From contig OY986969.1 of assembly GCA_963920575.1 (NCBI GenBank), forward strand, positions 8,119,096-8,183,095: DNA of 64,000 nt, in the 5' to 3' direction. Below are positions 55,279 through 64,000 of the stretch, piece by piece. How positions within the stretch are numbered: position 1 is the stretch's first letter; every line of letters begins with the position of its first letter. Source of the DNA: Narthecium ossifragum (lineage: Eukaryota > Streptophyta > Magnoliopsida > Dioscoreales > Nartheciaceae). Under the pieces are notes generated by a model. The model was given only the letters and a program-made list of their open reading frames with translations. It searched no databases and was not told the origin of the DNA. A program made the position numbers and the translations under genes.

Positions 55279-57789
55279 TGTGAGGGCCCGCCCCTCAACC
55301 CTGACTTGACCACGTGGTTCGAGAGCCGGTTTCCTGTTGGTTTGGTTCCGCGTCGGGCACGATCGAGCGATCGTGTGGCGGTTTGGACCCCAGGGGCATT
55401 TTGGTAAATATGCCCCTGGTGGTCGGTTTCACACCCGCGTTGCACCCACGGACTTGGATTGATGTATGTGGTTGTTTAGGATGGTTAGGCGGACCCGGGA
55501 TCGGAAGATCCCAGCTCGGGCGCGCTGGAGCTCGCTATCGGGCTCGTTAGCGGGTCAACGGGTTTTTGGCCCGTTCGAGAGGATCTGGCCCATTAGGGGC
55601 CTGGTGAGTGGAGGGTGGTTGGAGCAGTTGGCTCCAACCCCCACCCGCTCCCCTCTCTTCTCTCCTCTCTTCTCTCCTTCCCTTCTTCTCTTTCTTTGGC
55701 TGGTTCTTCCTTCTCTTCTCCACCGACGTCTCCTCTTCTTCTCCCCTTCTTCCCTCTCCTTCGGCTGGGCTTGATCTTGGAGGGGCTGAGTAGCGGATCT
55801 TCGTGGCAAGGTTGGTTGGACGCGTGGAGAAGCTGGGATTGCGTTTAAGGTAGGTGTTTCTACCTCGATCCTTGGATCGGGTTCTACTAGGTTAGGATGT
55901 TTGTGTTTTTGCTGTGAATACCATGATAGCATGCTTGTAGATCCTTGCCTATCTAATCTAGCTCATTCCTTGTATTCTTGCATTCCAAAACTGGTGTTAT
56001 AATGGTTAGTTTCCGTATCTCACGGTTTCGTCGGTTTTTGGTTTTTCAGACATAAAATGGGATTTAACCGTTAAAAACTGGATTTCTTTACACCATTAGT
56101 TTCCTCACCTCAAAATATACTTGCTTGCAAAATTTGATTGTATTCTAACATGTTTTGATTCTTGAAATCTTAGAATTAGGATTTCTGGTATTTTGCGTCT
56201 GGAGCTCGACGGTCGATCGGTGCATCGACCGTCAGCTCGACGGTCGATCTGTGTATCGACCGTCATGCTTTAATATATTTTCTCTGGGCCTGACGGTCGA
56301 CCGTCGGATTGACCGTGGCATCGACCGTCAAATCGACCGTCGGGCTCTGTCGAGTTTTTGGGTCCCCAGGGTCGATGGATCGATCGACCGTGGGGCCTTC
56401 GCTTTTTCGCCATTTACCTGACGATCGACCGTCGGATCGACCGTCGCATCTACCGTCAGGCTCTGCTTGGTTTTGGGCTTCTCAGGGTCGATGGTTGGAT
56501 CGACCGTCGCCCTTGGTTTTCTTCGTATGGGTCTCACGGTCGATCCACGGATCGACCGTGGCATCGTCCGTGACCCTTTGAACAGTGTTCTTTGGTTCTT
56601 CTTGAATGGCTTTCAACTTTGATTGAGTCTTAAACGTGTTGGGAGGTTTATAGATGGATTTGATGAGGTTTTCAAAGGGTTTTCATCGGGTTTGAGATTT
56701 AATCTGAGTTTCTCCCCTTTTTAGTAAACTTATGGTTGTATTTGCATTTAATTCAAGTTTGATAGAGATTAAATGTCTGGTTGCTTACTTAACCATTAGC
56801 TAGCTATGAGTGCTAGCTAATGAGGAATTGTGGAACCTTAGCCTCTTGCCGGCGAGTGGCGAGGGCTATTGTATATCTGTTGAACTTATAACAGTTAATG
56901 TGACATATAGAGACATCTAGGATTAGATGCTTGCTTAAGCTCATGCATTGTATGCATTAGAGGCATTTGAGGTTAGGCGGGCGATGTCTTGGGTCGCCGA
57001 TCCGAGGCTCTCGGGTAGCTCGGATCTAGCCTTAGGACCGTGGCTGGGTAGTCAGGATTAGGGTGTGATTGTCGATCTGAATCTCTGATGATTGAGGATT
57101 GCGATAGTCGGCTTGAATCTTTGTTTGAGGTTTAGAGGTCGTGTTGTCTTCCAAGGCCAAGTGCTAAGGATGCAACCGAGGAGTTCCCGACGTGGTCCCC
57201 AGGTAGTGGTATCCCTGCTGGGTAATGGTTAGAGCCTGCATGTAACTGTTTCCATGGTCCTCCTGGTAACATGTTCAGGAGAGAGGTTTCATGACAGGAA
57301 CCCTTGGGACATCGGTGGGTTATGGGACCCATGGCATCCTTTAGACTTAGGCTGGGGGACAACACTATTGTTGTTTTCCTCCCTTCAGTGTGCCGTAGAG
57401 TAGAACCCTACTGGGCTTTATGCTCATTCCTACCCGGGCTGCGTTTGCAAGTGCAGGCGGCGGTCCTTCTTCGGTGGAGCCAGCTGGCTCGGCTTTTGGC
57501 GGCGCAGGTACATCCAGAGGCGTCTGAGGTTTTGTTGGAGGATATGACGGTTGTACCCTTTTGATATTTATATATGTATATGTTGTACCTTTGAGGATTT
57601 TTGGGATCTTGTATCATATTTGTACCTTGAAGGATGTTTGTATAAAATTTTGAATTGAATCTGTTTAGCCTCTGGAATACTTTTGTTTAAATTGTTTATC
57701 CTTTCCGATTATACTGCGCCGGTTGATGATGAATAGTGTTAGGACCCTCACGTCGCGTCCCGGATGGGTTTTCTGGGTCGGGCGTGACA
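55279..57789 (+). mobile_element. Solo LTR (large-LTR family, sister of copy 1)
   Basis: 2,511 bp, TGTGAGGGCC to GGGCGTGACA, with a perfect 5-bp duplication GTACG (55274-55278, 57790-57794). It is collinear with 1596-4006, including the palindromic GATCGACCGTC array (56205-56575). No internal genes. Inserted near the left end of the MULE. Confidence 0.9.
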
Positions 57790-57899
57790 GTACGTCCTGT
57801 AGCTGTGTCCGGTACATCACCAGCTCCGTTCGCTGCATGATGTTGGTCTATCTTGTTTGCATTGTATACTGTAGTGTAGTACACCTCTTGGTGCAATGT

Positions 57900-59110
57900 A
57901 AAACACAGTCATTTTGACGCTACACGTGTATTTGTTATACCGATACGTGTATTGTTTGAAAACGCGTGTTACAAAAGAAAGGTGTAACTCTATGATGGAA
58001 GCACGGGTTTAATGTTTAGATGCGTGTGTGTGAAATGCTACATACGTGTATTTGTTACAAGGATACGTGTATGTTTTATAACGGTACGTGTATGTTTTGA
58101 AAACGTGTGTTTCAAAAGAATGTGTAACTCTATGATGGAAGCACGGGTATAATTTTTACATGCGTGTGTGTGAAATTCTACATACGTGTCTCCACTTCCA
58201 AGCACGCGTATTGATAAATGTGTACGATGTTTGTTACATACCAACCAAATAACTTAACATCAACGCAAACAGTTTGTTACATACCACCCAAATAACTTAA
58301 TATCAAGGCAAATAGTTTGTTACATACCACCCAAACAACTTAACATCAAGGCAAACAATATTTTACATCAACTAAACTACTTCTTCTTTGCGACTCATGT
58401 TGGAGCAACCTTTCTTTTATCCCCGCCGTGTTTCCTCGCAGTTTCCCCATCAGCTGGCTCGGTGGGCATTTCCGCTTCAGTAGGTATCGGGAGGAGCCAT
58501 GCCCCGCGGGAGGGAGGAAGAGGCTTCAGCGGGGATACCACCCAAACAACTTAACCCGGTGGCCGAAGCCTCTTCCTCCCTCCCGGGGGGCATGGCTCCT
58601 CCCGATACCTACTAAAGCGGAATTGCCCACCGAGCCAGCTCATGGGGAAACTACGAGAAAACACGGTGGGGATAAAAGAAAGTTTGCTCCAACACGAGCC
58701 GCAAAGAAGAAAAAGTAGTTTAGTTGATGTATCATACTGTTTGCCTTGATGTTAAGTTGTTTGGGTGGTATGTAACAAATTGTTTGCGTTGATGTTAAGT
58801 TATTTGGGGGGTATGTAACAAACCTCGTACACATTCATCAATACGCGTGCTTGAAAGTAGAGACACGTATGTAGAATTTCACACACACGCATCTAAAAAT
58901 TATACCCGTGATTCCATCATAGAGTTACACACTTTTTTGAAACACACGTTTTCAAAATATACACGTACCGTTATAAAACATATACGTATCGTTGTAACAA
59001 ATACACGTATGTAGAATTTCACACACACACATCTAAACATTAAATCCATGCTTCCATCATAGAGTTACACCTTTCTTTTGTAACACGCGTTTTCAAACAA
59101 TACATATAAA
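57900..59110. repeat. Large inverted duplication inside the MULE
   Basis: The left arm (about 57950-58535) and right arm (about 58545-59110) are reverse complements with moderate divergence. For example GTGTAACTCTATGATGGAAG at 57983 pairs with CTTCCATCATAGAGTTACAC at 59049. The arms meet at a short loop near 58540. The central part encodes, on each arm, a basic tail ending KHGGDKRK…KKK. Confidence 0.85.
58388..58535 (-). pseudogene. Putative C-terminal tail of the MULE transposase (native orientation)
   Basis: The minus strand reads AWLLPIPTEAEMPTEPADGE then TARKHGGDKRKVAPT, a stop, and VAKKK. A lysine/arginine-rich end of this kind is a plausible nuclear localisation signal. It has the same strand as the MuDR N-terminal exon at 59413-59945, so it is probably the native 3' end of the gene. 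An inverted copy (58560-58716, plus) keeps an intact frame to KHGGDKRKFAPTRAAKKKK. The assignment to transposase is inferred from position. Confidence 0.45.
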
Positions 59111-59412
59111 CCCGTGCTTCCATCATATTGAATTTCACACACACGTATGACACATATAAGGGCGTAACATATTGAATGATTTCTCATACGTGTCGCGTAC
59201 CTGTTTACATAGGAAACACGTTAAATTATTGTTGACGCGCGCGTATGTAGTACGTGTAAAACGAAGCAAACCACGCATATCAGATGAAACACATATGAAG
59301 TATACGAGTCTTCAGTTCATTACACCCGTATGTTTTATACGCATATAATATAATGGGCGTACAAACATACGAGTATATAGTTATATGCGTCAACCTTAAG
59401 TTATATGCTTAC

Positions 59413-59945
59413 CAGAGTAAGAACTTTATGTTTTACGCGATATGCCTTCCAGTAAGACACATGTATGCCGTATCTCTGCACAAGCTCGGTGACGATCATC
59501 TTCACGCTGTATTTGTCACGTGCTGCTACTTGCGCTTTTATCTCCTCGGTAATAAAGGAGCACGTCAACTGCTTGTGTCCATCCCCAACAAAAGATCTAT
59601 TGCACATGTGGTCCTTGATGAATACGCTTACCCGAAAAGTCGGTAGCCCATGTATTCTTCTACCAATAATCTTCCATGAGCAGCTAGCATCAAGACAATG
59701 TGCAAGCACCTTATCTCCCTTGCATTTCTTTAGCCTATATTCGAACCGGCGTGTTATGGCATATTTTACGAGCGACAACTTCATGTTTGCCTTGTCGGGG
59801 TACCTCTCTCCAACATATGGCTCGGGGGCATTCAAAAAGTAGGTTGCTTGAGCTTCTGGTGTTTCGAAGTTGAGAACGTACTCATCTACCTCGTCACAGT
59901 CAAACATCTCCAGTGGCTCATCACAGTTGCTACCAGCTATACCCT
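59413..59945 (-). pseudogene. MuDR-type transposase, N-terminal DNA-binding domain exon
   Basis: The open frame includes EVDEYVLNFETPEAQATYFL, then MKLSLVKYAITRRFEYRLKK, VLAHCLDASCSWKII and DHMCNRSFVGDGH, ending VSYWKAYRVKHKVLTL. This is the MuDR DNA-binding and zinc region that precedes the DDE core in plant MULE transposases. A 3' splice site (TGAATGACAG, about 59946-59955) and a donor GTAAGC after VLTL bound the exon. The catalytic DDE domain and SWIM finger that should follow are missing; the sequence runs into the inverted duplication. The transposase binds MULE ends in the nucleus; this copy is incomplete. Confidence 0.82.
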
Positions 59946-60245
59946 GTCATTCACAAAAAACATTGCCTCTTATGGGTCATACGTGTCGAAAGCATACCGT
60001 CTTCATGACTGTGTGTACAAAGAGTTCACAAATCAGTACTCGTAAAATGACCAAAAATACACGTCTTTCAATTTATACGCGTGCATGAACACGTGCGTGA
60101 GCTAGTAATACTCGTGAAAAGCATGTAAACATCGTACACGTTCATAAATTTTGTACACGTGTGTATCCTATAAATACGTGTGAAAATAAGTTCAGGCGCG
60201 TATGTAGAATTTTATACACACACATCTTATAATTATACCCGTTCT

Positions 60246-60420
60246 TGTATAACTTACCCCTCGGCTTCCGGTGTGAGTCCGTTAATCGTCATCTCTTCCA
60301 CCACTTGAGATAATTCATCGTCTATGCTGGGATATGGTTCAAAAGGTGTGTTCAGATCAATGCCACCCAATATGCGGGAATAGTTGTTGGCTTTAATAGC
60401 GAAACATCGTTGTTCGAAGG
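60246..60420 (-). pseudogene. Upstream exon of the MuDR-like gene
   Basis: The minus strand reads GGIDLNTPFEPYPSIDDELS then QVVEEMTINGLTPEAEG, followed by a good donor GGTAAGTTAT (about 60251). It joins in frame through the acceptor at about 59946 to GIAGSNCDEPLEMFDCDEVD of the next exon. The acidic leader is typical of MULE transposases. The start codon was not fixed. Confidence 0.55.
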
Positions 60421-60874
60421 TAGAGAAGAGGAAGCAATGGAAAGGGAGAAGAGCTTAAAGAAAACGGTAGAGAGATGAGAGAAATGAGATTTGGCGTGCA
60501 GGATGGACGATGGCGGGAGGAGCCATGCCCGGCAAGAGCCTTCATGGATGGCATATGCCTTGCCGTCGCATTAAATGTGATGAGATGTTTGTTTTTCTTT
60601 TTTACGCTATTTTCACTCAGCATCCAATCAAATGATGCCATGTCAACATGGGATTATGATGCATTTACAGGCTGAGGAGATAGTTGAGTTAAAATACGGA
60701 TGACCATCATGTGGCATGGCCATCCCATGGGTCATGTGACCATATATTGGCAGGGGTAGAAACGTCATAAAAGTGGCTTGGGGTCCTCTGTTGCAAAGAA
60801 ACAATGGTAGGGGTCTTAACATGCCAAATGTAAGTATCAGGGGTCCAATTTAGCAAAAAAATTCCTGTTTCAAG

Positions 60875-61427
60875 TATTCTCTGAATTGTTCGGAAACTAC
60901 ATGGTTCCAATCTTGAAAGTAAAAATATTTCTAGCTAGCTAGCTAGCTGGGTGATGATAGTGTTACTTGGAATGTCATGTCATCAGATCCACATATAGGG
61001 GAAAAGGCATCCAAAATACTCAAGGTAACTGTGGAATTGTTTAGCAAGTAACAATAAACGTACTGCTATCTGGACTACTCTCATAATTTGTACATGTCCA
61101 AAGCAGTACATATACGCTGCGTCAGAAGGCATTTTACATATATAGGTATCTTTGGGCTAAAAAATAGGTCAGTAGGTTCTAAATTACCCCTAATTGTAAA
61201 AGAAAATGATTTGTGTCCCACCGTGGGGCGGGGATTTACCACACCCACGTGGTGGGACAGACCCTTGCCATGTGGTGCAAGGAGAGTGGATTGATGAATG
61301 AGGGAGAGATATTTATGGGTTTATGGATTTTTATGAGGGGTTTTTGGGGATTTGAATTTTGAGATATGAATTTTGAGTTTGGATTTTCGATTTTAGGGAT
61401 ATATAAAATATATATAATATGTAACAC

Positions 61428-61458
<31 letters not shown>

Positions 61459-61490
61459 AATATTTAACTAAAATATGTATATTCGAAGAA
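60875..61490. other. Intergenic with one palindromic motif
   Basis: No gene. At 61212-61256 GTCCCACC and GGTGGGAC bracket a GC-rich 44-bp palindromic block. A (TA)n tract is near 61420-61462. Confidence 0.4.
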
Positions 61491-61497
61491 AAATGAT

Positions 61498-62808
61498 CCC
61501 TAGCCAACCCACTCATTAGTTGGCTAATAGCTAACCTTAGATGGCATATGTGAATTGTCAACACGTGTTCCAATATCGATGGTGGATAGCCAACTAAAGG
61601 CAGTTAGTATGAATCACTCTGGTGTGAGGGAATGGTCCCTCGTGAAGTCCTTGCAATAGTCATAGACCATGTAGTTGCTCTGGGCCCATTGCATCGCCGC
61701 CTGCTGCTGCGCGCTGAGCCCGGAGTCGGACGGCGACGATGGCGCCGGGCGGCATTTTGCCGAAGCAAAGGCCGAGCAGCCTTCGATGGTGAACTTGGTG
61801 AACCTAGCAACAAATGGCTCATACCGTAGTCTGCCTTGTACCGGCCGTCGTCGGTCGCCCACGCCGATGCATCCCAGATCGAGCCGTAGGCCCACATTGG
61901 CCTCACCGGAAATGTAGCTTCACTCTTCCTGGCGTACCACCGTATCGGCACGTCGTCGACGAAGAATCTGTACATGTATACTTGTCATGTATAATTTATA
62001 TGCCATTGATGTAATACCAGTCACATTCCTAGCTTTTATCCAGCCTACTGTGCACTCTGATGATGTTCACGTTACAAGATTCAAAGTCAACTTATGCTAT
62101 CAAACTAGTCAAGAAAAAGGACATAAAACCTACTGGTAGTGTTTGTATGCAGTCAATAAAATCCAACCAAAGTCCTGTAACTATCCACTGGCAATACCTA
62201 TCATGTGCATGGCTTTGCCCATGTTGCATTGACTACTAAAACAAGTGTCTCATTCCCAATACTCTGTTTTATGATTCCCCTGTTTCTCACTCCAAACATA
62301 CCATGAACTAATATTGGCTATGAATCTTATGATCAGTAAGTTTATATGAACACTTACACTATTTCATCAGAGTTCCATAGGATTCCATAGCTATGGAAAT
62401 TGGCAGTTGGGTCGAACCAGAGGTGGAACCTCATCTCCCTACCAATGACCCTTCCATCTCCACTCCCCCTCACGTATAAATTTGTTTGCAGAGTATATGG
62501 CTCCCCTGTCGTCCTCCCCAGGAGCTCGATGTCCACCTCGTCGTGAAACCCCGGATGCGCTTCACTATTGGTAGAGTGGAGCATGAAGAAGAAGAGGGCT
62601 GAACTTGGAGCTTAGGTAGTAACCAGGAGAAGGCTGAGCATTGGTAGAGTGGAGCATGAAGAAGAAGAGGAGGAGAGAGAGGAGGGTATGGAGGAGGTAC
62701 CGGGTCAAAATTAATGTAAATTTCAAAATTGGGACACGTGTTGATCAGCTATGACGGCACGTTAGGTTGGCTGATTGCCAACGTCAGGTAAGGTTGGCTA
62801 TATATCAC
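61498..62808. mobile_element. Pack-MULE-like element carrying an XTH fragment
   Basis: The left end TAGCCAACCCACTCATTAG and right end (inward) TAGCCAACCTTACCTGACG are inverted repeats of about 75 bp. Both include CAACACGTGT about 60 bp in. Between them is an xyloglucan endotransglucosylase gene piece on the minus strand. Clear target duplications were not found, so the class is inferred from the long inverted ends and passenger gene. Confidence 0.7.
61614..62584 (-). pseudogene. XTH-like: Captured XTH (xyloglucan endotransglucosylase/hydrolase) fragment
   Basis: XTHs cut and rejoin xyloglucan in the cell wall. Exon A (62584-62358) reads [18 protein letters not shown], with the catalytic E-x-D-x-E of the group III form, then [14 protein letters not shown] and [18 protein letters not shown]. 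An intron (61968-62357, GT…AG, 390 bp) interrupts the codon for Val. Exon B gives [40 protein letters not shown], then, after a 1-base deletion near 61835, [18 protein letters not shown] to [14 protein letters not shown] and a stop. The signal peptide and N-terminal exon are missing. In their place is a segment with a direct repeat of about 29 bp (62573-62601 and 62641-62669). Intron retention means capture was from genomic DNA, not mRNA. Confidence 0.88.
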
Positions 62809-64000
62809 TATATATCACTTCTCATATTTGAAATATATACGCATACTATGTGGCCCCTGCCACCTGGTAGGGTAACCATCAAGTTAATGGGTGATTTAGT
62901 TATAAAAATCGAATTTGATTAATGAATTAGTAGGAATATTATATAAGGTTGATTATATTAGATTAATATACTATAACTATAGAATATATATAACTATATG
63001 AATTAAATCAACCTTATAAGGGGTGGTTATGTATAACCGTTTTTGCTCCTTATAAGGTTGATAAGGATGTATATTTAAAACTAACCTAGGAAATATGATA
63101 AAAATATACAAAATTAACTTAGGAAAATTTACATGTAAACAAACTAATAGGAGGTAAACGGTTGTAACCGTTATTGCTCCTTATAAGGTTGATATACATA
63201 TATACTTCATATATAATTTTTAGTTGAATATATTGCTTACATATATACGTATGTACATTTATTTTAACTATATATACACATCATATATATATACATATAT
63301 ATTTTTACATACATACTTTATATATATATTCCACTTATATTTAGTGTATAAATATAATGAGAGAAAAAAAAAGAGAGTAAAAGAGGAGAGAGATAGTGAG
63401 TGTGTTCCAGCCGGGGTGCGGAGAATCCACACCCATCCGGTGGGACGTATATCACGGTTCATTGCAAAATGATTCATAGTTTTCAATTTGTACAATCATT
63501 TCAATGTCGGAATTATATCGCTAACTAACCATGTTAATCATGTTAATGGAAATCCAATCAAGTGATCTCGTATGATCTGGTTTCTCTCTCGTTTCTCATC
63601 CAAATTGACAGGGCATGTTAATATACCACAGATTTCTTGAATGAGAAAAATATTATTTGGGTAGCCTCAAACTTTTTGACTCTGTACTACGTATCAAACT
63701 AGTTCCAAGTTTATTAATGCAAATTATATGAAGTGCAGCATTAGTCCTGCTCCTGCCGCATGCCGGCCCTATCATCGATATTAGTCCTGCTCCTGCTGCA
63801 TTACCACTTCGATGATTGTACAAATCAGTTGCTCGGCGGCAGCCTTACCTCTCTTTGCCACAATTCAGCTCTCAATCTCGATAACAAATTCTATATCACC
63901 TGGCCTACTCCTTTCTCTCGATGCTTTCTCTTCTCTTCCTTTTGTTTTTTATAGTCTATTCTTGAACACCTTGATAGGGCACTGTGTAATCGACTATGGA
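62809..64000. other. AT-rich intergenic end of window
   Basis: TATA-rich sequence without coding signal. 63411-63450 holds a GC-rich block similar to the palindrome at 61212-61256, in the same orientation and also ending GGTGGGAC. A short direct repeat (ATTAGTCCTGCTCCTGC) occurs at 63742 and 63780. Confidence 0.4.

Larger units (their letters stand above)
54702..60864 (-). mobile_element. MULE with partial MuDR transposase and nested solo LTR
   Basis: The ends start GAATTTTTTGCCAAAATG and, inward from the right, GAATTTTTTTGCTAAATTGG. Similarity extends about 150 bp (both include TTGCAACAGAGGACCCCAA). The 10-bp flank CTGTTTCAAG is perfect (54692-54701, 60865-60874). Inside are an MuDR N-terminal domain on the minus strand, a large inverted duplication, many ACGT-core repeats and a solo LTR (55279-57789). 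Confidence 0.88.

Overview
The window is nuclear plant DNA, almost certainly from a flowering plant. It is accessory, repeat-rich intergenic sequence. Every protein-coding signature I recognise belongs to a transposable element, to a broken copy of a domesticated transposase family, or to a host-gene fragment carried by a transposon. No complete, ordinary host gene, tRNA gene, rRNA gene or CRISPR array was found. The captured gene pieces (isocitrate lyase, DWARF1-type sterol reductase, GDP-L-fucose synthase, xyloglucan endotransglucosylase) are very GC-rich at third codon positions. That suggests a monocot, but it is an inference and the species cannot be named.

Layout from left to right. 0.9-5.4 kb: a FAR1/FRS-like (MULE-derived) pseudogene split by a 2.4 kb solo LTR. 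6.7-14.7 kb: a complete non-autonomous LTR retrotransposon on the minus strand, with a tRNA-Asp primer site and an unfamiliar 588-residue repetitive protein. 17.3 and 18.8-19.6 kb: two small hAT-type elements. 19.7-27.1 kb: a Mutator-like element (MULE) with a perfect 9-bp target duplication, carrying at least three captured gene fragments and a 5'-truncated L1-type LINE inserted into one of them. 27.8-28.1 kb: a MITE related to the MULE at 54.7 kb. 28.1-32.9 kb: a solo LTR split by an inverted solo LTR of the same family. 33.0-42.1 kb: a decayed Ty1/copia element whose 3' LTR is split by a MULE carrying an isocitrate lyase fragment. 42.6-43.9 kb: a short inverted-repeat element with a proline-rich minisatellite. 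44.4-50.8 kb: a hAT transposon whose transposase pseudogene is interrupted by a Cassandra TRIM (5S-rRNA-bearing LTRs). 50.8-53.4 kb: sequence without recognised transposons, with a microsatellite and two overlapping 32-codon ORFs. 54.0-54.5 kb: a hAT MITE. 54.7-60.9 kb: a MULE with the N-terminal MuDR transposase domain, a large internal inverted duplication and a solo LTR. 61.5-62.8 kb: a Pack-MULE-like element carrying an XTH fragment with its intron.

Because many insertions still show target-site duplications, their order can be read. FRS pseudogene before solo LTR. MULE-19.7k before LINE. Outer solo LTR before inverted inner LTR. Copia before MULE-39k. hAT before Cassandra. MULE-54.7k before solo LTR. 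At the FRS locus and in the hAT transposase, removing the insert plus one target duplication restores the reading frame across the junction.

The most unusual signals are these: the repetitive protein of the non-autonomous LTR element; its duplicated polypurine-tract/stem-loop module with covarying stems; the same isocitrate lyase region captured by two different MULEs; the MULE whose transposase middle is replaced by an inverted copy of its own 3' end; and the Cassandra insertion. All coordinates and target-duplication calls were read by eye. Family names rest on motif recognition, not on database searches.
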